Source: JALYUS01 sp038231255 | Lineage (GTDB): Bacteria > Chloroflexota > Chloroflexia > Thermomicrobiales > JALYUS01 | Length of the DNA: 64,000 nucleotides | Direction: 5' to 3' | Assembly (NCBI GenBank): GCA_038231255.1 | Contig: JBBRLR010000016.1 | Span: 1-64,000 of the forward strand | Shown here: one piece after another, positions 16,150 through 26,300 of the stretch | Layout of the letters: the number at the start of each line of letters is the position of its first letter | Position numbering within the stretch: position 1 is the stretch's first letter | Program-made: the position numbers and the translations under genes | The notes under the pieces: model-generated | What the model was told of the DNA's origin: nothing | Database searches by the model: none | The model's input: the letters and a program-made list of their open reading frames with translations, nothing else

Positions 16150-16671
16150 CTACGGAACCAGCGACCAGTCTGCGGGGAGTTCGTAGGAGTAGAGTTGATC
16201 GTCCACGGGGACGCCGCCGGAGCGGATGCGGCCACGGTCGCGGCGACGCACGCGCAGGACGTTGTTGTGGACCTGGACGATTCGCCGCGCCTTAAGGTTG
16301 AAGAGCACGAGGCCACCCCGCGCCGCTTTCATACTCGCTTCGCGCGTCCGCTCGTCGAGGACACGGAAGACGGGCGGCGTTTGTTCCGACGCGGCGTCGA
16401 GGAGCCGGTGCAGCCGTTCGGAAGTGTCCGGCGTGATATGCTCGTCGAAGACGGCGAGGCCGCTGGCGACATCTTTCGCCACCTGATCGTCGTACGGCGC
16501 GACGGCGCGCAATAACTCGCCGACGGATGATGGGCGGTGGCTGCATGCCGCGATCAGCGGCTTCAAACTGCCCACCGGGGCGACGAAACTGACGCTCCCG
16601 CGCGCGTCTATCACCGTGAAACGCATCGTATTCGAGAGAAACTGCGTCCTCGATTCGATCTCCACAGACAT
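16150..16671 (-). CDS. Conserved-looking protein of unknown function
   Basis: A 173-residue soluble protein beginning MSVEIESRTQF. It opens with a beta-rich segment (TMRFTVIDARGSVSFVAPVG), continues with a helical, acidic middle (DDQVAKDVASGLAVFDEHI) and ends with basic strands (RIVQVHNNVLRVRRRDRGRI). I do not recognise the family. The frame continues upstream to 17136, overlapping the Lrp gene on the other strand, but that part has the composition of antisense sequence. MSVEIE at 16671 follows GGGGAG twelve bases upstream. No metal-binding or catalytic motif is obvious. Confidence 0.6.
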   Translation of the reverse strand: MSVEIESRTQFLSNTMRFTVIDARGSVSFVAPVGSLKPLIAACSHRPSSVGELLRAVAPYDDQVAKDVASGLAVFDEHITPDTSERLHRLLDAASEQTPPVFRVLDERTREASMKAARGGLVLFNLKARRIVQVHNNVLRVRRRDRGRIRSGGVPVDDQLYSYELPADWSLVP

Positions 16672-16751
16672 CGGTCTGCCATGCTCCCCTTCGCGCAAAA
16701 AGAGGGCGACACTGCGCCCTGTACGTATGCGCGTATGATACCACACAGGGA

Positions 16752-16826
16752 AGTTCGAGGTTCGCGGCTCGAAGAAGGGAGGAACCACTACTCCGAACCT
16801 CGACCCGCGAACCCCAAACCCCAAAC
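16752..16826. repeat. Phrase repeat 'ttcgaggttcgcgg' as an inverted pair
   Basis: ttcgaggttcgcggctcgaa is followed about 25 bases later by ccgaacctcgacccgcgaac, an imperfect inverted copy. It lies upstream of the Lrp gene and just before a possible TACAAT -10 element at 16839-16844. Confidence 0.55.
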
Positions 16827-16897
16827 TGCCCCTGCTGCTACAATACGCGGCATGTGCATCGTGCATACCGCGAATAACCGAGAGGAGCGCACCGCAT

Positions 16898-17365
16898 ATG
16901 GCCGTGGACCTCGACGAGATTGACCGCACGATCCTGCGTTTGTTGCAGGAGAATGCCCGCACGCCGAACGCCGAGATCGGGCGCACCGTCGGGCTGTCCG
17001 GGCAGTCGGTGCAGGAGCGGATCCGCAAACTCGAGGTCGCGGGGATCGTGCGCGGGTACGAGGTGAATCTCGATGCGGCGCTGCTCGGGTTGGAGGTGAC
17101 GGCTTTCATCGAGATCACGATCCCGACCGGGCGCAACTACGACGAGGAATACAGGGGTATTAGCGCCTTCACGGGGCGCGAGATGGAAGTGCTCGAACAG
17201 CACGGTGTCGCGGGGGATATTGACATGATCCTCAAGGTGCGTTGCGTGGACATCACGCACCTGAACGGCCTGATGAACCGTCTGCACGGCGCGACCCGCT
17301 CCCACACGAAAACAATCATCGTCCTCGGCACCCGTAAAGAAACGCAACGTGCTCCTCTCCCCTAG
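16898..17365 (+). CDS. Lrp/AsnC-family transcriptional regulator
   Basis: A 155-residue Lrp/AsnC regulator: N-terminal winged helix-turn-helix (LDEIDRTILRLLQENARTPN ahead of the recognition helix SGQSVQERIRKLEVAGIV) and a C-terminal RAM ligand-binding domain. Members sense amino acids and control their transport or metabolism, often including their own gene. The start ATG at 16898 has GAGGAG about twelve bases upstream. The next gene downstream encodes another regulator (DtxR type), separated by a perfect hairpin that could terminate this transcript. The target genes are not visible. Confidence 0.92.
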   Translation: MAVDLDEIDRTILRLLQENARTPNAEIGRTVGLSGQSVQERIRKLEVAGIVRGYEVNLDAALLGLEVTAFIEITIPTGRNYDEEYRGISAFTGREMEVLEQHGVAGDIDMILKVRCVDITHLNGLMNRLHGATRSHTKTIIVLGTRKETQRAPLP

Positions 17366-17390
17366 CAAGTCATCCGAACGCCGTCCTTTC

Positions 17391-17418
17391 GCCGCCTCAT
17401 GCGTTTGCATGAGGCGGC
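17391..17418. promoter_or_regulatory. Perfect 12-bp inverted repeat (hairpin or operator) before dtxR
   Basis: GCCGCCTCATGC, four bases, then its exact complement. It begins 25 bases after the lrp stop and overlaps the proposed -35 of the DtxR-family gene. It has no T-tract, so it is either a terminator of lrp lacking the usual tail or an operator. Confidence 0.55.
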
Positions 17419-17446
17419 ATCATTACCTATACTTTACGCAAGTAAA
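17405..17446 (+). promoter_or_regulatory. Promoter and candidate operator of the DtxR-family gene
   Basis: -35 TTGCAT (17405-17410), a 17-base spacer, and -10 TATACT (17428-17433). A short palindrome, TTTAC-gcaa-GTAAA (17433-17446), overlaps the end of the -10 hexamer where a repressor would block transcription. DtxR/MntR proteins commonly repress their own or metal-transport genes, so autoregulation is plausible. Confidence 0.5.
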
Positions 17447-17493
17447 CGGACACCTATTGGGCACAAAAACGAAGCGAGCGATGGGGGAGAAGC

Positions 17494-18159
17494 ATGGCGA
17501 GCGCGACAATCGAGGAGTATCTGGAGATGGTCTATCGCCTCGACCAGAAGGGCGGGCCGGTGATCGGGGCGCGGCTGGCGGAGGCGGTCGGCGTTTCCGC
17601 CCCGACGGTGACACAAACATTGAAACGGATGGTCAAGGACGGCTATGTGCGCATGAACGCGCAGAAAGAGATCGCGCTCACGCCCGCCGGGATGGAGCAG
17701 GTGCGCTCGATCCAGCGGCGGCATCGCTTATCGGAACTGCTGCTAACGGACATCCTCGGCTTCGACTGGCTCCGCGCGCACAACGAAGCGGTGAAGTTCC
17801 AGCACGTCATGTCGCCTGAGGTCGCGACGGCAATCTCGCGTAAATTGGGCGACCCGCTCACCTGCCCGCACGGCAACCCGATCCCCGGCAACATCCCGGA
17901 CGACTACACCGAGGAGGACCTGCGTTCCCTCGCGGCGGTGCCCGTCGGCGAAACGGTCATCGTCCGCCGCATCACCGAAGACGGCGAGGAGGAGCCGCAA
18001 CTGCTCGGTTACTTCTATGAGAAGGGCCTGCTTCCCGGCACGACGATGACCATTCTCGAACAGGCCCCCTATGCCGGTACGGTCACCGTCCAGAAGGACG
18101 GCAAGGAACTCGCCCTCGGCGTCCGCGCCGCCCAGGAACTGCTCGTCGCCCCGGCATGA
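17494..18159 (+). CDS. DtxR/MntR-family metal-dependent transcriptional repressor
   Basis: A 221-residue iron- or manganese-dependent regulator. Domain 1 is the winged helix (IEEYLEMVYRLDQKGG to SAPTVTQTLKRMVKDGYV), domain 2 is the dimerisation and metal-binding part (RRHRLSELLLTDILGFDW onward, with HP/CPHGNPIP), and the last 75 residues form the FeoA/SH3-like domain (EKGLLPGTTMTILEQAPYAG). A GGGGGAGAAGC ribosome site directly precedes the ATG. The metal specificity (Fe or Mn) cannot be settled by eye. It has its own promoter with a palindrome over the -10. No metal transporter gene is adjacent. Confidence 0.92.
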   Translation: MASATIEEYLEMVYRLDQKGGPVIGARLAEAVGVSAPTVTQTLKRMVKDGYVRMNAQKEIALTPAGMEQVRSIQRRHRLSELLLTDILGFDWLRAHNEAVKFQHVMSPEVATAISRKLGDPLTCPHGNPIPGNIPDDYTEEDLRSLAAVPVGETVIVRRITEDGEEEPQLLGYFYEKGLLPGTTMTILEQAPYAGTVTVQKDGKELALGVRAAQELLVAPA

Positions 18160-18208
18160 GGTTTGCGCCCACCATGCCGCGCGCCTATACTGGCGGTCGG
18201 GTTGACGT

Positions 18209-19276
18209 GTGGCAGCGGGCAAGGTGGCAGTGGTGACGGGAGCGGCGAACGGCGGCGAGGGGAAGCACTGGTTAGGGAGTGTGCGGGGGCGACTCCTGCT
18301 CTCGCTCGGGTTCGCGCTGTTCGTGCTGATGGGCCTGACGCTCTTCGCGGACAGCCGCAAACTCGCCGATGCGCTGCGGGCATTCCACTGGCCGTTGCTC
18401 GTCCCGATTCTGCTCCTCACTTCGTTCAACTACGCTCTCCGCTTCGTCAAATGGCAGTATTACCTGCGGCGGGTTGGTATTACGGAATTGCCAACGCACT
18501 TGTCCGCCCGGATTTTCTTCGCGAACTTTACGATGGCGATGACGCCCGGCAAGGTCGGCGAGGTCTTCAAATCGCTCCTGCTGCGTGAGGCGATTGGCAC
18601 GCCGATCGCCGTCAGCGCGCCGATCATTGTCGTCGAGCGGATGACGGATGGGATCGCGATGCTCTTGCTCGCCTCCGTGGGCTTGGTGATCTTCCGATAC
18701 GGCGTGCCGGTCTTCGCGACAATCGCGCTGCTCGGTGCGCTCGGCTTGCTGCTCTTGCAGCAGCGGTGGCTGATCCGGCGAATCATTGACGTGGGCGAGC
18801 GAATCCGCCCCCTTGCCGCCTTCACGCATCATGTGCACACCTTCTACGACAGCACCTACGCCCTGCTCCGTCCGGCGCCGCTCCTCTTCGCGACGATAAT
18901 CGGCCTCATCTCCTGGTTGGGGGAGTGCGTCGCGTTCTTTCTCGTCCTCGTCGGGTTGGGGTTCGCGGGCACGCCGCGCTTCCTACTGACGGCGATGTTC
19001 GTGCTCGCCGCCGCCTCGCTGATCGGCTCGGTGTCGCTCCTGCCCGGCGGCCTCGGCGCGGCGGAGATCGGCATGACGGCGATGCTCCTCGCGCTGATCA
19101 CCGATCCGCTGATGACGCACGATGTCGCAGTGGCGGCAACACTGTTGATCCGTTTCTGCACGCTCTGGTTCGGCGTCGCGCTCGGCCTCGTCGCTTTGAC
19201 GACCGTGCGCGGGCTACTGGGTAGCCGGAAGCGCGTCGCGAAGAAAGCGCTCGCGGGTGTGTTGCACGGTGATTAA
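18209..19276 (+). CDS. Flippase-like multipass membrane protein (LPG synthase TM region/UPF0104)
   Basis: A 355-residue integral membrane protein with about eight helices of the lysylphosphatidylglycerol-synthase transmembrane-region/YbhN (GtrA-independent flippase-like) family. Family marks are the TPGKVGEVFKSLLL segment near residue 110-125 and the SLLPGGLGAAEIGMTAML segment about 280. Such proteins are linked to lipid or lipid-sugar translocation. The start is uncertain: GTG at 18209 gives the longest frame, while GTG codons at 18230 and 18233 follow AAGG and may be real; TATACT at 18186-18191 is a possible -10. It abuts the next gene: its TAA ends at 19276 and a TTG start follows at once. 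Confidence 0.85.
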   Translation: MAAGKVAVVTGAANGGEGKHWLGSVRGRLLLSLGFALFVLMGLTLFADSRKLADALRAFHWPLLVPILLLTSFNYALRFVKWQYYLRRVGITELPTHLSARIFFANFTMAMTPGKVGEVFKSLLLREAIGTPIAVSAPIIVVERMTDGIAMLLLASVGLVIFRYGVPVFATIALLGALGLLLLQQRWLIRRIIDVGERIRPLAAFTHHVHTFYDSTYALLRPAPLLFATIIGLISWLGECVAFFLVLVGLGFAGTPRFLLTAMFVLAAASLIGSVSLLPGGLGAAEIGMTAMLLALITDPLMTHDVAVAATLLIRFCTLWFGVALGLVALTTVRGLLGSRKRVAKKALAGVLHGD

Positions 19277-20080
19277 TTGATCGAAGTGAGGTGGAGTATC
19301 TTTCGCCCAGCCGCGCGCCGTTTGCTTGTCGCCGTGTTCGGTATCGCGCTGCTCGTTGGGTGCGGGGGCGGTAGTTCGCCGACAGCGACACCGGCCGTCA
19401 AACCGACGACGACGCCACCGCCGACGCTCGACCCGATCCACATCCGCACGGGGAGCGCGATCATACCCAGCCCGACTGGGCAGATTGCTAACAGCGCCAC
19501 CAATCCGCCTAGTAGCGCGCTAACGTCCCCGCCGCCTGGCGTGATCCCGGCACTCGTCGCAGTACCGACCGTCACGACGGGCACCGTGCTGCAACCGCTG
19601 TCGGGCGGCCAGACGTTCGCGACCGCCGATAAGAAGGCGACGATCCGCTACCCGGACAACTGGGACGCCCAGACCGCACCGAACGCCGCGCAGTTCACCC
19701 CGAAGGGCGCGTCGCCGACCGATCCGAACGTGACCCGCGTCACCTTTAACGGCCTGCCGGTGCAACTCGATCTGCTTTCGGGCGACAACGCACAGAATTA
19801 CTTGCAAACCCTCGCCTCGCAAACGACCGGGCGGGGTGCGACGAACCTCCAGGTCCGTTCGATTGATCGCGTCCGCCTCGGCAGCGCGGGAGGATTGGAA
19901 GCGGTGCGCATCGTCGTCGCCTACACGCAGGGCGCCCCGGTCGTCTCCGAGCAGGTGATTGTCCAGCCGCAGGGGAGCGACACGACCTGGTTTATCAGCG
20001 CCACCGCCCCCGCCGCCGACTTCGCCACCAAATGGGCGCCAATCATTGATGGCATCGCGGGCAGCGTCACCTTTCCCTGA
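19277..20080 (+). CDS. Lipoprotein of unknown function
   Basis: A 267-residue secreted protein: basic N-terminus, hydrophobic segment (LLVAVFGIALLVGC) with lipobox LLVGC at about residues 25-29, then a Thr/Pro-rich linker and a C-terminal beta-rich domain of about 150 residues (from TADKKATIRYPDNWDAQ to GIAGSVTFP) reminiscent of PsbP-like domains. The start is TTG at 19277, touching the previous stop codon; an alternative GTG at 19286 is possible, and neither has a good ribosome site. The arrangement suggests translational coupling with the membrane protein upstream. The function is unknown. Confidence 0.75.
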   Translation: MIEVRWSIFRPAARRLLVAVFGIALLVGCGGGSSPTATPAVKPTTTPPPTLDPIHIRTGSAIIPSPTGQIANSATNPPSSALTSPPPGVIPALVAVPTVTTGTVLQPLSGGQTFATADKKATIRYPDNWDAQTAPNAAQFTPKGASPTDPNVTRVTFNGLPVQLDLLSGDNAQNYLQTLASQTTGRGATNLQVRSIDRVRLGSAGGLEAVRIVVAYTQGAPVVSEQVIVQPQGSDTTWFISATAPAADFATKWAPIIDGIAGSVTFP

Positions 20081-20292
20081 GTATCATCGAGCGAAGTGGC
20101 AGCGATTGATCGTTCAGGAAATCAAATGCCGGATTGCGTGCCGCTGCATACAGCCATTCCTGCTCATCAATATCCGCGTCGTCCGCCATGAAGAGCACTA
20201 CGCGAACCCGACCCGGCCTGACTACTGTAGCAGGCTGATCCAGATGCAGTACATCTTACTCATCATATCGCTCGCGGCAGTGGTTCAGTACT

Positions 20293-21516
20293 TCACCGCG
20301 CCGCACGGTCGCCGCCCTGCCGCTCGGACAGGGTGCGACGATGCTCCTCCTTGACGCTGCGGAGGAGGCCGCCATCCATGAGCAAATCCAGGCCGGCGAG
20401 CGCCATCGCCTTGGCGGCGAGTAACATGTTGCGGTAGCCGAGATCGCTATCCGCCGCCGCGACGACCTGCGCCGAATGCCACGGGATCACCCGCTCCGTG
20501 ATCGGGAAACCCGTCTCGACGGAGGGCACGAGGTACGAGACATTGCCCCAGTCGGTGCTGCCGAGCGCTTCGCCAAGGCGCGGGTGCGGCATGTGCAGGC
20601 CGAGATCGTCGAAGTGTCGGCGGACGCGGCGGGCGAGCGTGTAGTTCGTAATCATGTCCGTATATGGCTCTTCCGGGCGGCTCCACGCGAGGCGCGCGCC
20701 CGTCATCTCGCCCGCACCCTCCGCGACCCGCTTCACCTTCGCGACGAGTTGCTCCATCGCCCGCACGGTCGCCGCACGGACATAAAAGACGGCGCGGGCG
20801 TATTCCGGCACGATATTTGGCGCGTCGCCACCGTGCGTGATAATGCCGTGGATGCGCGCGTCGGGCGTGACGTGCTGCCGGAGGGCGTTGATGCCATTGA
20901 AGGTCTCGATCACGGCATTGAGGGCGTTGATGCCGTTGAAGGGGTCGGCGGCAGCGTGCGCGGCACGGCCGTGGAACTCCATCACGACGGTCGAGACGGC
21001 GAGCGACAAGCCGCTACCCGGCTCGGTCGGCACGGTCGCCTCGTTCGTGCCGGGGTGCGCACCCAGCGCGGCGTCAATGTCTTCGAAGGCGCCGTGCCGC
21101 GCCATGATGACCTTGCCGCCAACGGCCTCCTCGGCGGGCGTGCCGAAGACGACGATCGTGCCCGCGACATCATCCAGCGCGGCGGCGAGGCCGATCCCCG
21201 CACCCATCGCGGCGCAGGCGATCAGGTTGTGCCCGCAGGCATGGCCGAGGCCGGGCAGCGCGTCGTACTCGGAAAGAAAGGCGATGCGCGGCGCCCCCTG
21301 CCCCTTTTCGGCGCGGAAGGCGGTTGGCAGGTCGGCGATGCCCCGCGCGGTCGCGAAGCCGTACCGCTCCAGCATCGTCGCGACTGCCTGCGAGGAAGTG
21401 ACCTCCTCCATCGCGATCTCCGGGTGCGCGTGAATAAACCGGCTCACCGCGAGGATGTCGCCCGTCGCGTCATCAATCGCCCGCAACACCTTCTCGCGCA
21501 ACGCCGCCTCCGCCAT
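20293..21516 (-). CDS. M20 family amidohydrolase (paralogue 1)
   Basis: A 407-residue M20D-type amidohydrolase like AbgB and hippurate or indole-acetyl-amino-acid hydrolases. The metal cysteine and histidine are in LGHACGHN (C94, H96), the catalytic glutamates in GTPAEEAVGGK (E129-E130), and the lid domain contains HGRAAHAAADPFNG and HGIITHGGDAPN. It should release a carboxylic acid from an N-acyl amino acid. MAEAALRE at 21516 follows AAGGAGG ten bases upstream; the frame is open to 21558. Its closest relative in the window is the next gene upstream (21795-23024), from which it is separated by palindromic repeats. About 210 bases with no recognisable content precede its 3' end. Confidence 0.9.
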   Translation of the reverse strand: MAEAALREKVLRAIDDATGDILAVSRFIHAHPEIAMEEVTSSQAVATMLERYGFATARGIADLPTAFRAEKGQGAPRIAFLSEYDALPGLGHACGHNLIACAAMGAGIGLAAALDDVAGTIVVFGTPAEEAVGGKVIMARHGAFEDIDAALGAHPGTNEATVPTEPGSGLSLAVSTVVMEFHGRAAHAAADPFNGINALNAVIETFNGINALRQHVTPDARIHGIITHGGDAPNIVPEYARAVFYVRAATVRAMEQLVAKVKRVAEGAGEMTGARLAWSRPEEPYTDMITNYTLARRVRRHFDDLGLHMPHPRLGEALGSTDWGNVSYLVPSVETGFPITERVIPWHSAQVVAAADSDLGYRNMLLAAKAMALAGLDLLMDGGLLRSVKEEHRRTLSERQGGDRAAR

Positions 21517-21560
21517 CTTCCGCCTGCCTCCTTCACGACTCATCAATACCGGAAACATAT

Positions 21561-21785
21561 GCGTAGGGGCGGTTCGTGAACCGCCCTCCCCGCACGATGA
21601 AGTCCCGCATCTGCGACGGTTTCGATGATCCTCAGCGCGCGGTTCGTGAACCGTCCCTACGGGACATTGGTGGCAGTATAGCAGCGAATCATTGGGGTAC
21701 GTTCATCATTCATGGCTGGGCCATACCCGATGCCTGTCGCAACGCCACATGCGGTAGGGGCGCACAGCGTGCGCCCACTTTAGGT
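21561..21785. repeat. Palindromic repeats between two M20 genes
   Basis: Three short palindromic units occur: ggcggttcgtgaaccgcc (21568-21585), gcggttcgtgaaccgtccc near 21640-21657, and ggggcgcacagcgtgcgccc near 21756-21775. They are typical small hairpin repeats; a related unit (taggggcgtacagccgtacg) is at 43301-43320. Confidence 0.7.
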
Positions 21786-21794
21786 CGTGCGTAT

Positions 21795-23024
21795 CTACTT
21801 CTTACCCTCGTACAGCTCCACCCAGTGCGCGTGCTCGTCCTTCGCAGCGGCAACCAACTCCGGGTCGGTGAGCAAGTCGAAAGCGGTGAGGGACATCGCG
21901 GTGGAGACTTTCAGCAGCTGCTCATAGCCGAAGTCCGAGCAGGAGGCGTCCACGACCTGCTGCGAGTGGCCGGGGATCATCTCATGGCTGATCGCGAACG
22001 AGCCGGTGACGGAGGGCACGACATAGGAGACGTTGCCGAAGTCCGTCGAATACGGGCCGCGCGACCCCTGATCCCGCGCGTTGACCTCCATCCCCGCCTT
22101 GCGCATATTCTCCTCGTAGATGCGGCCGATCACGTACGACGGGCGCATATCGTAGCAGGTGGGTTCGGCATGGTGCATCTCCACGGTCGTCTCGGTGAGC
22201 ATCGCCGCGCCCTCGGCGATCCGGCGCACTTTGTCCTCCAGCACCGCGAGATACTCGCGGTCGGCGGCACGGACGAAGAACTTCGCGGCGGCGTAGTGCG
22301 GCACGACATTCGGCGCGTCGCCGCCGTGGGTGATGATGCCGTGGATGCGCGCATCCTGCTTGATGTGCTGGCGCATCGCGTCAATGCCGGTGAAGAGTTT
22401 GATGACGCCATTGAGGGCATTCGCGCCGTTGTACGGATCGCCGGCCGCGTGCGCCGGCTTGCCGTGGAACTCGAAATCTATGTGCGAGACCGCCAGGCAG
22501 GTGCCGCCGGGGTACTGGGTTGCGGAGCCGGTGAACGGCCCGGCGTGATGGATCATCAAGGCGGCATCAACATCGTCGAAAACCCCGGCTTCGATCAGTT
22601 TCACCTTACCGCCGCCCCCCTCTTCGGCGGGCGTGCCGATGATCTGGAACGTGCCGTCAATCTGATCCATGATCTGGCCCAGGCCAATCGCGGCGGCGAG
22701 GCCGGACGCGCCGATCAGGTTATGACCGCAGCCGTGCCCGAGGTTCGGCAGCGCGTCGTACTCGGCGAGCACGGCGACCGTCGGCCCCGGCCCTTTGCCG
22801 CGCTTGGTCGCCCGGAAGGCGGTTTCCAGCCCACCGAGCGGCTTCTCGACCGCAAAGCCTTCCTTGCGCAGTTGGTCCGCAAGCAGTTGCGAGGCGAATC
22901 GCTCCGCGTAGCCGATCTCCGGGTGCTTGTGGATCTGATCGGAGATATTGATGATCCCCGGCCCGTGCTCATCAATCGCCCCGGCGATCTGTTCCCGCAA
23001 CTTTTCGCGCATCTCGACGTGCAT
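21795..23024 (-). CDS. M20 family amidohydrolase (paralogue 2)
   Basis: A 409-residue M20D amidohydrolase with LGHGCGHN (C99, H101) and GTPAEEGGGGK (E134-E135), and the lid motif HGKPAHAAGDPYNGANALN. It is clearly homologous along its whole length to the enzyme at 20293-21516 and runs in the same direction, which suggests an old tandem duplication with later divergence. A good ribosome site (AAGGGGGAAGA) stands directly before the ATG. The substrate is probably an N-acyl or aminobenzoyl amino acid and may differ between the pair. Confidence 0.9.
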   Translation of the reverse strand: MHVEMREKLREQIAGAIDEHGPGIINISDQIHKHPEIGYAERFASQLLADQLRKEGFAVEKPLGGLETAFRATKRGKGPGPTVAVLAEYDALPNLGHGCGHNLIGASGLAAAIGLGQIMDQIDGTFQIIGTPAEEGGGGKVKLIEAGVFDDVDAALMIHHAGPFTGSATQYPGGTCLAVSHIDFEFHGKPAHAAGDPYNGANALNGVIKLFTGIDAMRQHIKQDARIHGIITHGGDAPNVVPHYAAAKFFVRAADREYLAVLEDKVRRIAEGAAMLTETTVEMHHAEPTCYDMRPSYVIGRIYEENMRKAGMEVNARDQGSRGPYSTDFGNVSYVVPSVTGSFAISHEMIPGHSQQVVDASCSDFGYEQLLKVSTAMSLTAFDLLTDPELVAAAKDEHAHWVELYEGKK

Positions 23025-23328
23025 TCTTCCCCCTTCAGCGACACTGCGGATGGCCCGTGCGCCATGACTATAACACTATGCCAATTGGCCGCCTATGAAT
23101 ACATCACACCCCGCTTTATTACCAAAGAAGCAAAAACCCCGTGACGACCAATAACTACACTGAGACTTATAAGTGATTATTTTATATCTCATTATACTAT
23201 GTACGTATACTTGTAGTCATTCAGTCTATTGCTTACATTCTTTTCGGCCACCATTCGGGGTAAGAATTTCGTTCGCTGGGTCCCTACAGTACGTATGCCT
23301 CGTGTCGTTCTATGGCGGAGGGGGAAGT
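23025..23328. other. 304-base AT-rich divergent intergenic region
   Basis: Clearly more AT-rich than its surroundings, especially 23090-23230. Two TATACT hexamers on the plus strand (23193-23198 and 23206-23211) are candidate -10 elements for the large secreted protein, with no convincing -35 upstream; use of either would give a 5' leader of about 115-130 bases. No small gene is seen. Confidence 0.5.
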
Positions 23329-26300
23329 ATGAAGGCCGTCCAGCTTCGGGTCGCGCTGCGTGGGTTTTGCCTCTCACTGAGCATGCTCATTCTCATCGTA
23401 TGTATCTTCGTAGTCGCGCCCGCGCCGACCGTCCTCGCGGCGTCCGTGATAGTTGATTCGCCTGCCGATGTCACGCACACTTCCGGATGTGCTGCGGATG
23501 GCACGACTTCTCCCTGCTCATTACGAGATGCAATCACCTATGCCAACACGAATCCTGGCACCGCCATCTCAATCAATGCAGGCACCTACACGCTCACCCA
23601 GGCGCTCGCCGTGCATGTGGACATGACAATCACGGGCGCAGGCACCGACACTACGATCATTGATGGCGGCGGATCTTATCGCATCTTCCTGATCAACGGC
23701 GGGAGCGTCTCCATCAGTCAACTAACACTGCGGAACGGCAACGCCAATGGCGCCGCAGGCAACTCCGATGGTGGAGCACTCGTCACCTTCAGTGGGGCAA
23801 TCGTGACACTCGCAAACGTCACGATCAGCAACAACACGGCGATCCACGGTGGCGGGATCGCCACCTATGGCACGGAAACGCTGACGATTAACAACAGCAC
23901 GATCACCGGTAACTCCGCGATTGATTCAGGCGGCGGAATCTACAACAAGACCGAGGCCATCACGGTGAATCGCAGTCTGATCGCCAACAACACGGCAATC
24001 GGCACTTCCGGCACCTCCGGTGGTGGCGGCATCTACGTCCTCTCCATGACGACGCTGAACAATACGACGGTCTTCAGTAACACCGGGCGCAATGGCGGCG
24101 CCATTGCAAACGGAGGAGGCTCCCTCGTTCTGAGCAACGCCACGTTCAGCGGCAATAGCGCATCCGTACAAGGCAGCGCCATCTTCACGCAAGGAGATGT
24201 GACGATCACGAACTCGATCGTTGCTGAATCCTGCTTCAATACTGGCGGCAGCTTCGCGTCGGGCGACTACAACATTGACCAGAGCGGTACCTGCGGCTTG
24301 CATCATCCCCACGATCAGGTCGCAAATCCGATGCTTGACGGGTTGAATGCGAATGGTGGCCCTACGCAGACCCTGGCCCTCCTTCCGGGCAGCCCCGCAA
24401 TCGACAAAATCCCGAATGTCGGTGTCAATTGCCCGGCGACTGATCAGCGGGGCGCGCCCCGACCGCAGCCCACAGGCGGCGCGTGCGATATCGGCGCCTT
24501 TGAAGCCGCGCCAATACCAGCGCCGACGCATTTTGTGATCGGCAGTCCATCATCCACCACGGCGGGCATTCCCACGAGCGTGACCGTCACGGCGAAGGAT
24601 GCCGCAGAGAATACCGTGCTCTCCTATACCGGCGTCATTCACTTCGCCAGCACAGACGCGCAAGCCATCCTCCCCAGCAACTACACCTTCACCGGCGGCG
24701 GCGGTGATAACGGCGCGCATCTCTTCACGGGTGGCGCGACGTTCACAATCGTGAGAAACCAGACACTCACCGTTACTGATGTTGCCATCTCTTCGATTAG
24801 CGGCAGTGTCGCGGTTACCGTCAATCCGGCAACCGCCGCGCGTTTCACGGTCAGCGGCTTCGCGTCACCGAATGTGGCGGGCGCGACCGGGAGTTTCACG
24901 GTGACGGCGATAGATGCATTCGGTAATACCGCGACGGGTTACACGGGCACCGTCCAATTCTTTAGCAGCGATCCGCAAGCCGATCTGCCCGGCAACTACG
25001 CATTCGTCGGCGGAGATGCCGGCATCCACATATTCACAAACGCCGTCACACTGAAGACCGCCGGGACGCAGAGCATCATCGCGACCGATACCGCCACGTC
25101 GTCCATCACCGGCAGCCAATCTATCACGATCACGTCTGTTGGCGGCGTCGCGTCGTTCGTCGTTACCGGCTACCCGTCCCCGATATCGGTCAATATTGTC
25201 AATGGCTTCACCGTCATCGCCAAAGATGCCTACGGCAATACCGCGTCGGCGTATCGCGGCCCCATTCAATTCTCCAGCACCGACGCTGCAGCAACGCTCC
25301 CCGGAACGTACATGTTCACGGCGGCCGACGCGGGCGTCCACCTCTTTACCGCCACAATGAAAACGGTCGGCAATCGCACACTGACGATCACCGATACTGC
25401 CAATGGCTCCGTGACGGGTAATCAAGCCGTCACGGTGACTGCCGCAACGGCCAATCATCTCTCCGCAAGCGTCGGCACGACGCCCCAAAGCGCTGTCATC
25501 GGTCACACCTTCCCCACCCCGCTCGCCATCGCCGTTCAGGATGCCTTCAACAACCCGGTCGGTGGCATCGCGGTTACCTTCGCGGCGCCCGGCAACGGCG
25601 CGCGCGGCTTCTTCGGCGGCAGCACGACGACGGCGACGGTAAACACCGATAGCAGCGGTATGGCGACCGCGCCACCCTTCACGGCCGGCAGCGTCGCGGG
25701 GAGTTACACCATCGTCGTCATCGTCGCGGAGATCGGAACATCCACACCCTTCGCGCTGACCAACCTGCCTGACTCCGCCGATCATTTCGTCCTGACGGGC
25801 GTTCCGTCCGTGCAGGCAGGAATCGGCTTCGGTTTCTCGGCCACGGCGACCGATAGCGGCGGGAACATCGCCACCGGTTATCGCGGCACGGTGCATCTGA
25901 TCAGTAACGATCCGCAGGCGAGCCTGCCATCCGGCGATTACCTCTTTACCGACGCCGACAACGGCGTCCATTCGTTCTCCGTCACGCTTCGGAGCGCGGG
26001 CAGTCGCTCCGTCACCGTCATGGGCACCGGCCCCGCTGCGGCCAACGGCGCCCTTTCTGTCGCGATCACCGCCGCCCCGGCGCGCACACTCTCCGCGAAT
26101 GCGAGCAGCACGCCGCAGATCGCCACGATTGGCGTTGCGTTCAGCGCGCCGCTCGCGGTGGCGGTGATTGATGCCTTCAATAACCCGGTAAACAACGTTT
26201 CCGTTGCCTTCACCGCACCGGGAAGCGGCGCGTCGGGCAGCTTCGCGGGTGGCGGAAACCCGACTATGCTGACAAGCGGCAATGGTATCGCTACCGCGCC

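Noticed and set aside
20081..20292. Open frame across the gap after the lipoprotein gene
   Set aside because: It begins inside the lipoprotein gene in another frame and shows no start signal, domain or periodic structure; the gap holds nothing recognisable.
21576..23144. A 522-codon open frame on the plus strand opposite the second M20 gene
   Set aside because: It is antisense to a clear M20 enzyme, has an Arg/His/Asp-rich composition typical of GC-rich shadow frames, and no recognisable domain. The same applies to long frames opposite pckA, the aminotransferases, the M24 peptidase and the PLP decarboxylase.
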